A stretch of 36,701 nt of DNA, from NCBI RefSeq assembly GCF_003949795.1, contig NZ_RPRY01000035.1, positions 1-36,701 of the forward strand, read 5' to 3'. This DNA is from Streptomyces sp. WAC06614. GTDB taxonomy: Bacteria > Actinomycetota > Actinomycetes > Streptomycetales > Streptomycetaceae. Position 1 is the stretch's first letter, and every line of letters begins with the position of its first letter. This document shows, piece after piece, positions 30,438 through 36,701 of the stretch. Both the position numbers and the translations under genes were made by a program. Below the pieces are notes generated by a model. It searched no databases, was not told the DNA's origin, and saw only the letters and a program-made list of their open reading frames with translations.

Positions 30438-30918
30438 CACGCCTCCGAGCATGGCATGCGGCCGGACGGCCGAACCGCCTCCGGGCCGTCCGCGCACCGG
30501 CACCCGGCGGCACGGGCGTGACCGGGCACGAGCGCCTCCCGCCGGGGGCCGTCCGCTGTCCGCGAGGCGTGTGGACGGGCCCGTCGGACGTGTAGAAACC
30601 GCAGGTCAGACGGCATGACGGTCCAGTACGGGCGAGGGTGGGCGCGCGGTGCCGTGCCGGTGATGTGCGGGGTGCGGCGGTCCGGGCGGCCGTCCACGGA
30701 ACGAACTCCGGCGGCCGGCTGTCCACGGAACGACATCTTTCGGTGAGGTCGCCCGAGCCGCACCGCCCGGAGGGCTCCGGCGACGACGGGAACCGGACGT
30801 CGTCCCGAGGGCGCCTTCGCGTCCCGGCGCCGTCGGGCATAGGGTTCGAGGCAGCCGCAGGACACAGGACGGACCACGCCCCCGGGCGGCGGGGGCGGCG
30901 CGAGGAACGAGGCTCGGA
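30438..30918. promoter_or_regulatory. Divergent intergenic region
   Basis: A 481-bp spacer between the phosphatase and the AraC-type gene, with no convincing gene. It contains a 13-bp direct repeat GTCCACGGAACGA at 30692-30704 and 30721-30733, 29 bp apart. GGAAC followed 18 bp later by GTC resembles an ECF-type -35/-10 pair, but only weakly. Confidence 0.4.
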
Positions 30919-31869
30919 ATGGGAACGCTGTCCTTCTGCAGCGCGGATCTGGGCGAGACGGAGGCGTTCCTCTCGTCGGCCTACACCCCGATGAAGATCG
31001 GCGGCAAGCCGGAGGGATCACAGGCCCGGATCGTGCGGCACACCGCCGGCGGGCTGATGGTGGACCGGCTGTCCTTCGACTACACCATGGGCTACGACGC
31101 CGGGTGCCTGCACCGGGTGTGCCTGGTCACGGTGCACGAGGGGCAGTTCGCCGACACCACGGGCGGCGGCGAGGAACTGTTCGGTCCCGGGGAGACCTTC
31201 CTGCTGGCCCCGCACGACCGACCGTACGCGGGAGAGGTCCGCTCGGCCCGGTACACGATCACCATGTTCGACCCCGGTCTGCTGGGCGAGGTGGCCGCCG
31301 CCGGTGCCCTCGCCGCCGGCCGGCCGGTGGAGCTGACCGGGCAGCGTGCGGTCAGTCCCGCCGCCAACCGCCTGCTCGGGGCCACCGTCGCCCACCTGCG
31401 CGACAACGTCCTCGCCGGGCCGGGCACCGGCACCAGCCCCCTGGTCGCGGCGACGGCCGCGCGGCACATCGCCGCCGTCGCCCTGGAGGCGTTGCCGAAC
31501 ACCGTCACGGACACCGAGCCGGCGCCGGTCGACAGCCGCGACGGGAGCGCCGACACCCTGCGCCGGGCCGTCGCGTTCATCGACGCGCACGCCCATCTCG
31601 ACATCGGCCTGGCCGAGATCGCCGACTCGATCCCGGTCACCCCGCGCGCCGTGCAGTACGCCTTCGCCCGCCACGCGGGGACCACGCCGACCGGCTACCT
31701 CCGCCGCGTACGCCTCGCGCGCGCCCACGAGGACCTGCGGGCGGCGGACCCGGGGACCACGACCGTCAGCGAGGTCGCCCTGCGCTGGGGCTTCGCCCAC
31801 CACGGGCGTTTCGCCGCCGCCTACCGCCGCCACTACGGGGCGCCGCCCGCCACCACCCTGCGCGGCTAG
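30919..31869 (+). CDS. AraC-family transcriptional regulator
   Basis: A 316-aa AraC/XylS-type regulator. The N-terminal half (about 1-190) resembles the AraC-binding-like sensor of AdpA/FeaR-type proteins (MVDRLSFDYTMGY, FGPGETFLLAPHDRPYAG). The C-terminal about 100 residues hold two HTH motifs: LDIGLAEIADSIPVTPRAVQYAF and VSEVALRWGFAHHGRFAAAYRRHYG, the family signature. The ATG at 30919 has GAGG about 10 nt upstream. It is divergent from the phosphatase and 69 bp before the YihY gene, so either may be a target. It lies 5 kb from the cluster edge with unrelated genes between, so a link to the cluster is not supported. Confidence 0.9.
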   Translation: MGTLSFCSADLGETEAFLSSAYTPMKIGGKPEGSQARIVRHTAGGLMVDRLSFDYTMGYDAGCLHRVCLVTVHEGQFADTTGGGEELFGPGETFLLAPHDRPYAGEVRSARYTITMFDPGLLGEVAAAGALAAGRPVELTGQRAVSPAANRLLGATVAHLRDNVLAGPGTGTSPLVAATAARHIAAVALEALPNTVTDTEPAPVDSRDGSADTLRRAVAFIDAHAHLDIGLAEIADSIPVTPRAVQYAFARHAGTTPTGYLRRVRLARAHEDLRAADPGTTTVSEVALRWGFAHHGRFAAAYRRHYGAPPATTLRG

Positions 31870-31938
31870 GTGCACCACCGCGGGTCACCGGCCGGATGCG
31901 TCTGTTTGACAGGGCGGTGGCGTGGACAGGCGCGCGGC

Positions 31939-33081
31939 ATGGAGCACTCCCCCGACCCGGCCGGCCGGGTACCCGACGCGGGTGTCAGCGGTGTCAGCGG
32001 TCCCGCCCGTTCCGCGACCGCCCGTTCCGCGACCGCCCGTTCCGCGACCGACCGTCCCGCGACCGACCAGGGCGACTCCGTGCCGGAACACGGCGCGCCG
32101 GACAGCCCCACGCAGTTGTCCGGCCGCTCGTGGCGGTCGGTGCTGAAACGGACGTGGCGGGAGTTCGAGGACGACGAGCTGCTGGACCGTGCGGCGGCGC
32201 TGACCTACTACAGCGTCCTGTCCTTCTTCCCGGCGCTCCTGGTGCTGGTGTCGCTGCTGGGAGTCGTGGGCAGGTCGGCCACCGAAGCGATCCTCGGCAA
32301 CCTGGAGAAGCTGGCCCCCGGTACGGTGCGCGACGTCGTCGCCGGCGCCGTGCGCCAGCTCCAGGCCGGGGCCGGACTGGGGTCCGTCGTCGCCGTCCTC
32401 GGGCTGCTCGCCGCGGTGTGGTCCGCGTCCGGGTACGTCGCCGCCTTCATCCGCGCCGCCAACGCCGTGTACGACATCCCGGAGGGCCGCCCCGTCTGGA
32501 AGGTGCTGCCGCTGCGTCTGGCGCTCACCACGGGTCTGATGGTCATGGCGTGCGCCGGGATGCTCATCGTGGTCTTCACCGGCACCCTGGCCCGGCGTAC
32601 CGGTTCCGCGCTCGGGATCGGCGAGACCGCCGTCACGGTGTGGTCGGTCGCCAAGTGGCCGGTGCTGGTCCTGTTGGCGACGATCATGATCGCGGTCCTG
32701 TACTGGGCCGCGCCCAACGCCAAGCAGCGCGGATTCCGGTGGGTGACCCCGGGCAGCCTGCTCGCGCTGCTGACCTGGATGATCTGCTCGGCCGGGTTCG
32801 CCGTCTACCTGGCGAACTTCGGCTCGTACAACAAGATCTACGGCACCCTCGCCGGTGTCATCGTCTTCCTCATCTGGCTGTGGATCACCAATGTCGCCGT
32901 GCTGTTCGGCCTGGAGTTCGACGCCGAGATGAGCCGGCAGCGCGCCATCCTCGGCGGCCTCCCGCCCGGGCAGGAGCCGTACGTCGCCCCGCGGGACACC
33001 CGGGCGTGGCCGGAGCCGGAGGAGGGCGAGGGCGAGGGCGGCGACGGCAACGGCCACGAAGGCCCTGTCGGCGGCCGGTAG
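31939..33081 (+). CDS. YihY/BrkB-family membrane protein
   Basis: A 380-aa inner-membrane protein of the YihY/virulence-factor BrkB family, whose function is not established. After a hydrophilic leader of about 75 residues comes the family start RAAALTYYSVLSFFPALLVL, then about six membrane segments and the signature YNKIYGTLAGVIVFLIWLWI near the C-terminus. The tail (EPEEGEGEGGDGNG) is acidic and low-complexity. The leader contains a pentapeptide repeat (ARSAT three times, then DRPAT) from a 15-bp DNA repeat. The ATG at 31939 is chosen because upstream frame is weakly coding; the ribosome site is poor. It could be co-transcribed with the AraC gene. Confidence 0.88.
   Translation: MEHSPDPAGRVPDAGVSGVSGPARSATARSATARSATDRPATDQGDSVPEHGAPDSPTQLSGRSWRSVLKRTWREFEDDELLDRAAALTYYSVLSFFPALLVLVSLLGVVGRSATEAILGNLEKLAPGTVRDVVAGAVRQLQAGAGLGSVVAVLGLLAAVWSASGYVAAFIRAANAVYDIPEGRPVWKVLPLRLALTTGLMVMACAGMLIVVFTGTLARRTGSALGIGETAVTVWSVAKWPVLVLLATIMIAVLYWAAPNAKQRGFRWVTPGSLLALLTWMICSAGFAVYLANFGSYNKIYGTLAGVIVFLIWLWITNVAVLFGLEFDAEMSRQRAILGGLPPGQEPYVAPRDTRAWPEPEEGEGEGGDGNGHEGPVGGR
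32006..32065. repeat. 15-bp tandem repeat in yihY-like gene
   Basis: Three exact 15-bp units CCCGTTCCGCGACCG (32006-32050) and a fourth altered copy (32051-32065). They are in frame and code for the ARSAT repeats in the cytoplasmic leader. The exactness suggests recent expansion. Confidence 0.92.
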
Positions 33082-33106
33082 CGGGCATCGGCCCTACGCT
33101 GGACGT

Positions 33107-33487
33107 ATGGGCACGGGCGGCCGTTTCCACCTCGACCAGGACGGTCATTCCATCACCGTCCGGCTCGTCCGTGCCCCCGGTCCGGTAGAGGTGCTGGTCG
33201 ACGGGAAGGTGGTCGCCCAGGGCCCGGCCCCCCACCGCGGCACGACGGTCCTGCGGGCCGAGCTCCCCGGGGAGCCGCTGCGCCCGGTGATCCTCACACT
33301 GGCCGAGGTGAGGGGCGCCTACCGCTGCGAGATGGAGCTGGGCGGGGTGCGCTACACCCTCCCCCACCTCCCCCTCACCGAACGGTCCCCCGCGGCGCCG
33401 ACCGCGCCGCACCCGTTGCGGCGGCTGCGCCGGTCCCTGCGCAGGATCGCCCGCCGCGCCGTGAGCGGCAGCGGCCGACACCGCTGA
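33107..33487 (+). CDS. Hypothetical protein, beta-rich with basic tail
   Basis: A 126-aa protein I do not recognise. Residues 5-90 are predicted beta-rich by alternating hydrophobics (HSITVRLV, VEVLVDGKVVAQG, GVRYTLPHLPL). The C-terminal 30 residues are strongly basic (RRLRRSLRRIARRAVSGSGRHR), suggesting nucleic-acid or membrane contact. It lies 25 bp after the YihY stop. TACGCT at 33095-33100 is a possible -10 box placed 7 bp before the ATG, which would give a leaderless mRNA; there is no ribosome site. High third-position GC supports coding. Function unknown. Confidence 0.7.
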   Translation: MGTGGRFHLDQDGHSITVRLVRAPGPVEVLVDGKVVAQGPAPHRGTTVLRAELPGEPLRPVILTLAEVRGAYRCEMELGGVRYTLPHLPLTERSPAAPTAPHPLRRLRRSLRRIARRAVSGSGRHR

Positions 33488-33514
33488 CCCGGGACCGGTC
33501 GGCGTCCCCCGGCG

Positions 33515-36106
33515 TCAAGCGCCGCGTTCGGCCTCGGCGAGGGCCGCCCTGCTGACGGCGAGCGAGGGGTGGTCCGGGCCGAGGTACTCCCGTTGGTCGG
33601 CGATCAGCGCGGTCAGTTCCGTCGCCGCGCGGGCGCCGTCGCCCGCGGCCGTCCGCCGGCGTGCCAGGTCGATACGGGTGCCCAGGGTGTGCGGGTGTTC
33701 GGGGCCCATCACCCGCAGGCGGTCGGCCAGCAGGGGTTCCAGCAGCCGCACCGCCGCTGCCGGGTCGCCGGCACGGGCCGTCCATTCGGCGATGCCCGCT
33801 CGGGTCGCGAAGGTGTCCGGACTGTCCGGGTCGTCCTCCTGCTGGACCTCCAGCAGGTCCCGCAGCGCACCCAGGACCGCCGGTACGTCGCCCAGCTCGC
33901 CCCGGTGCCGCATCGCCGCGGCCCGGGCCCGCAGGACGTCCCGGTGGCCGGGCCCGTGCCGTGCCTCGGCCTCCCGCCAGGCCTGCTCGTGCAGCTCCAG
34001 CGCGCCCTCGTGGTCGCCGGACGCGGAGAGGAAGTTGGCCAGGTGGTTGCGGTTGCTGAGGGTGTCGCGGTGGTCGGCCCCCAGGACGCGGACGCGCAGC
34101 GCGTACAGCTCCCGCAGTTCCACGGCCGCGGCCTGCGGATCACCGGCCGCGCCCCGCCACACGGCGGCGCTCTGCCGGGTCTGGAGCAGCTGGGGGTGCT
34201 CGGGCGGGTAGCGCAGGGCCTGGTCCTCGTACAGCGAGGCGAAGGACCGTGCCGCGCCCGCGGCGTCCCCGGACTTGGCCTGCCACCAGGCCAGGTGGCC
34301 GCGCGTGTCCAGGCTGATCTCGTCGTCGGGCGCGAACCGTGCGTCGACCGCCTCCTTCAGCCGCCGGAAGTGGCGCAGCGCGGCCGCGGCCTGGCCGGAC
34401 TCCCCCAGGCTGTGGCCGGTCCGGTACAGCACCGGGTGGGGGACGGGGCTGAGCAGGTCCTCCTGCGCGTACCCCGTCAGCACGAGGGCGTTCGCCCGTA
34501 ACGCCCGGTCCAGGCGGGCCGGGAGCCCGGGTGACTGCCAGCCCTCCACGAGGGCCTGGGCGGCGGCCGTCACGGCGGCCCTCCGCTCCTGGGCGTCCAG
34601 ACGGTCCCGGGTGGCCCGCTGCGGGAGGGTGTGGATGCGCACCGAGGTCCCGGCCAGCGGATCCGCGAAGCCCGGCTCCCCGGGGCCGGCGGTCCCGCCG
34701 GTGTCCGGGCCGGTGGTGGCGCCGGTGGTCGTACCGGTCCGCGGCGGCCGGCGGTCTGCGGCGGCGTCGAGGGTGACGAGGCTGAGCCGGCGCAGGTTGT
34801 GCAGCGCGTCGTGGACCTCGTCCCGGGCCTCGGCGCCGCTGACGTGCGGGGCGAGCGCGGCCAGGGCGGGCGTGGCGAGCAGTTCCCCGGGCACGCCGGT
34901 GCCGTCCAGCAGGCTCAGCACGTGCATGACGGGCCCGGCGACGCCGGCGGGGCGCAGCGCGTCGGCCCGTTCCACCGACAGCGACCACACGGCGGACAGG
35001 GGCAGCGGGTAGCCGTCGGGGACGGTGCCCGGCGCCCGCGGCACCAGGTTCGCGAGCCGGCTGCCCTCCCGGGCCAGGCGTTCCCGGTAGCAGGCCACGG
35101 TGAGCCCGTTGTCGAGCAGGAAGGCGGCCACCTGGGCCAGGGCCAGCGGCAGGTGCCCCAGGTCGGCGGCGAGGGCGGCGAGGTCGGCGGGCGGGCCGGC
35201 CTGCGCGCCGAGCCGGGCGGTGAGGTAGGCCAGGGACTCCGCGGGGTCGAAGGGGGCGAGGTCGACCACGGTGCCGCGGGCCTGGAGGGCCGCGTCCCGC
35301 CGCCGGGTGGTGACCAGGGTGACGCCGGGCGAGGACGGCGGCCACAGCCCGTCGAGGTCCTCGGGTGCGTCGAGGCCGTCGACCACCACGCACCAGGTGC
35401 GCCCTGCCTTGGCCAGCCAGCGCTCCAGCCGGGCCGCGGTGCCCTCGGCGTCCTGGCCGACGGTGCCGGTCAGGTCCTCGGCGGCCTCCGCCAGCCCTGC
35501 CACCACGGCCTCGCGCGAGGAGGCCGACACCCAGACCACCAGGTCCAGCGTGCCGTCCGCCAGGCGGGCGCGGACGTACTCGGCGGCCGTCTGCGTCTTG
35601 CCGACGCCCCCGTCGCCGGTGAGCAGGAACCGCCCCGGCCCCGGTGGCACCCGTACCGGCGGCCGGGGCAGGAACGCCTTCGCGGGTTCCGGGAGGATCC
35701 CGAACCGGCGCGGCCAGGTGCGGCCCTGGACCGAGGCGCGGGCGTCCGCGGCCGACCGCGTACCGGTGCGGGCCGCGGACAGCAGGTCCTCCATGTGCTC
35801 GTGGCGCCGCACCCACGTGCTCAGGTCGGGCCCGCCCGGCAGGCCGGCGCGCCGGTGCAGCACGGTCACCAGCGTCAGTACGGTCGCCCGGCCCGGCGCG
35901 TGCGGCCCGGACAGGGCGTCCCCGATGGTCGACCGGGCCAGCGGCAGGCCCGCCGCGGCGGCGGCCTCCGTCAGCACCCGTACGGAGCCGCCGCCCCGCT
36001 CCTGGACATGGGCGCGCAGCAGGCCCTTGAACCAGGCGATGGGGTCCTGCCCGGCGCCCGGCCCGTCGTGCGGGGCCGTTCCCGTTCCGTTCTCGTCGTC
36101 GGTCAC
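33515..36106 (-). CDS. STAND NTPase with tetratricopeptide repeats
   Basis: An 863-aa AfsR/NB-ARC-like signalling ATPase. Residues about 20-105 form a helical region with LPLARSTIGDALSG, like an HTH/XRE-type domain. The NB-ARC core has Walker A GDGGVGKT (164-171), Walker B WCVVVDGLD, and LVTTRRRD as a sensor-like motif. The C-terminal 300 residues carry TPR-type repeats (ALELHEQAWREAEARHGPGH, VRVLGADHRDTLSNRNHLA). GTG at 36106 is the chosen start: TACCAT at 36117-36112 is a -10 box 5 bp before it, implying a leaderless mRNA; the longer frame has poor composition. Codon 536 is TTA (34499-34501). A perfect dyad overlies the -35 region. Role likely sensory or regulatory; partner unknown. Confidence 0.88.
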   Translation of the reverse strand: MTDDENGTGTAPHDGPGAGQDPIAWFKGLLRAHVQERGGGSVRVLTEAAAAAGLPLARSTIGDALSGPHAPGRATVLTLVTVLHRRAGLPGGPDLSTWVRRHEHMEDLLSAARTGTRSAADARASVQGRTWPRRFGILPEPAKAFLPRPPVRVPPGPGRFLLTGDGGVGKTQTAAEYVRARLADGTLDLVVWVSASSREAVVAGLAEAAEDLTGTVGQDAEGTAARLERWLAKAGRTWCVVVDGLDAPEDLDGLWPPSSPGVTLVTTRRRDAALQARGTVVDLAPFDPAESLAYLTARLGAQAGPPADLAALAADLGHLPLALAQVAAFLLDNGLTVACYRERLAREGSRLANLVPRAPGTVPDGYPLPLSAVWSLSVERADALRPAGVAGPVMHVLSLLDGTGVPGELLATPALAALAPHVSGAEARDEVHDALHNLRRLSLVTLDAAADRRPPRTGTTTGATTGPDTGGTAGPGEPGFADPLAGTSVRIHTLPQRATRDRLDAQERRAAVTAAAQALVEGWQSPGLPARLDRALRANALVLTGYAQEDLLSPVPHPVLYRTGHSLGESGQAAAALRHFRRLKEAVDARFAPDDEISLDTRGHLAWWQAKSGDAAGAARSFASLYEDQALRYPPEHPQLLQTRQSAAVWRGAAGDPQAAAVELRELYALRVRVLGADHRDTLSNRNHLANFLSASGDHEGALELHEQAWREAEARHGPGHRDVLRARAAAMRHRGELGDVPAVLGALRDLLEVQQEDDPDSPDTFATRAGIAEWTARAGDPAAAVRLLEPLLADRLRVMGPEHPHTLGTRIDLARRRTAAGDGARAATELTALIADQREYLGPDHPSLAVSRAALAEAERGA

Positions 36107-36118
36107 CGGTCGATGGTA

Positions 36119-36149
36119 GGAACGGCGGCCGCCGCCACGCCGCCGTTCC
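36119..36149. promoter_or_regulatory. Dyad over the STAND gene promoter
   Basis: Perfect 11-bp inverted repeat GGAACGGCGGC-N9-GCCGCCGTTCC placed just upstream of the presumed -10 TACCAT (36117-36112, minus strand), covering the -35 region. A protein bound here would occlude the promoter; the STAND protein's own HTH-like N-terminus is one candidate binder. It could also be a terminator for the small gene upstream, since it lies 28 bp past its stop. Confidence 0.55.
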
Positions 36150-36176
36150 GCCCGATCGGTGCCCCCGGGGGCGAGG

Positions 36177-36359
36177 TCAGTCGCCGCTGCCTGCGCCGCG
36201 CCGCCGCCCGGCGCGCCGGCGGCGCAGGCAGCGGCCGCCTGCCCGGGCGGCGCGGCGTACGGCCGCCATCGCTCCGCCCGCGGCCGCGACGAACTGCAGG
36301 TACGGGACGACATCGGCCAGATGACCAAGTACCGCGTCGGACAGATGGCTTGCGTTCAT
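36177..36359 (-). CDS. Small hypothetical protein, 60 aa
   Basis: A 60-codon gene starting ATG at 36359 with a strong GGAGGAG ribosome site at good spacing. The N-terminal MNASHLSDAVLGHLADVVPYLQFVAAAGGAMAAV contains one amphipathic to hydrophobic helix (about 10-34); the C-terminus is Arg-rich. It resembles small actinomycete peptides encoded next to regulators, but I recognise no family. It is on the same strand as, and 70 bp upstream of, the STAND gene. The basic tail is encoded inside a strong DNA hairpin (36183-36235), so the tail may be shaped by a terminator rather than by protein function. Confidence 0.5.
   Translation of the reverse strand: MNASHLSDAVLGHLADVVPYLQFVAAAGGAMAAVRRAARAGGRCLRRRRAGRRRGAGSGD
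36183..36235 (-). terminator. 17-bp hairpin in 3' end of small gene
   Basis: Perfect 17-bp arms (36183-36199 and 36219-36235) with a 19-nt loop, overlapping the last codons of the 60-aa gene and ending near its stop. It should terminate or strongly slow transcription, uncoupling the small gene from the STAND gene. Confidence 0.6.
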
Positions 36360-36701
36360 CACGTGGGCTCCTCCCCCGCCAGGACCCGTCCCGGGCGGCC
36401 CCCCGGTGACGTCCTCCCAGGCTGGGGCCGCGGCGGGTGTCCGACGCCGTACTCGGACACCGTCGGACGGGGCGCGGAGGAGCGTGGCAGCGGAGGTCAC
36501 GGCGGACATGTTCCCGAAGGCCTTCGACGCGGTGGGGGGCGACAGCGTCGAGGCCGGTGCACCGCCGGGTCCCGGGGCCGGCACCCGCGGGCGGAGGAGC
36601 TGCTGTGGCGCCCGGGCCCGTCTTCCGACCGACCCGTGCCGTACGTACGTCTTCCGCCCCGTGCGGTGGCGTGCCGTCGGGGCGTCGGCCGCTGTCCCGC
36701 C
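36360..36701. other. Window-end region without a clear gene
   Basis: No convincing gene. It includes a dyad (36436-36461) and, on the plus strand, an open frame from ATG 36508 to the edge with GGAGG at 36492-36496, but its Gly/Arg/Ala-rich product looks like noise. If real it would run beyond the window. Confidence 0.4.
36436..36461. promoter_or_regulatory. Dyad upstream of the small gene
   Basis: Perfect 9-bp inverted repeat GGTGTCCGA-N8-TCGGACACC, 77 bp upstream of the 60-aa gene. The size and symmetry fit a TetR- or MarR-type operator. No regulator gene is visible in the remaining sequence, so the binder may be encoded just beyond the window. Confidence 0.55.

Noticed and set aside
30919..31869. 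AraC gene as the cluster's regulator
   Set aside because: It lies about 5 kb beyond the exporter with helicase and phosphatase genes between, and its neighbours are not biosynthetic.
34631..36409. Long plus-strand open frame opposite the STAND gene
   Set aside because: Antisense of a GC-rich gene; composition is Gly/Val/Gln-rich low complexity and no family motif is seen.
1..36701. tRNA or rRNA genes, CRISPR arrays, transposases, attachment sites
   Set aside because: None was seen. The tandem arrays found have no spacer structure, and no transposase, integrase or tRNA-like cloverleaf was recognised on either strand.

Overview
The window is very GC-rich, with strong G/C third-position bias, GTG and TTG starts, leaderless-looking promoters and rare TTA codons. 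It looks like a Streptomyces chromosome or a close actinomycete relative. All calls come from reading the sequence; no database search was run.

Layout. (1) 1-4528, mostly housekeeping: the 3' end of a ClC chloride channel, an Rrf2 regulator divergent from an NmrA/SDR oxidoreductase across two perfect dyads, an FKBP isomerase, an M20 amidohydrolase, and a VOC protein behind a consensus promoter with a probable leaderless 18-codon upstream ORF. (2) 4577-6193: an exported zinc peptidase with a C-terminal ricin-type beta-trefoil, bounded by a 34-bp palindromic terminator. (3) 6395-25741: an unassigned biosynthetic gene cluster. (4) 25809-28253: a HelD-like helicase that may share a transcript with the cluster's MFS exporter. 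(5) 28536-36701: an ANTAR/PAS/SpoIIE phosphatase, an AraC regulator, a YihY/BrkB membrane protein, a small hypothetical, a STAND ATPase with TPRs, and a small gene with strong dyads around it.

The cluster has two divergent operons fired from 16957-17228. The leftward one, in transcription order, is: amidinotransferase, P450, ferredoxin, second amidinotransferase, P450, a single NRPS module (degenerate C, then A and PCP), type II thioesterase, and a DpgC-type cofactor-free dioxygenase. The rightward one is: O-methyltransferase, a protein like PLP fold-type II enzymes, a FemABX-like GNAT, a glutathionylspermidine-synthase-like ligase, an N-methyltransferase-like protein, aspartate 1-decarboxylase (PanD), and a RimK-type ATP-grasp ligase. 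A 53-bp hairpin closes it, followed by a convergent MFS exporter.

Working model (inference). The A-PCP protein loads an amino acid, a carrier-dependent P450 oxidises it, and the thioesterase releases it. The amidinotransferases add guanidine groups, PanD supplies beta-alanine, and the ATP-grasp and FemABX enzymes form amide bonds without NRPS condensation. DpgC and the methyltransferases tailor the product. I could not match this gene set to a known pathway; the prediction is a guanidino, beta-alanine-containing small peptide. TTA codons in four cluster genes suggest bldA-dependent translation. No regulator lies inside the cluster.
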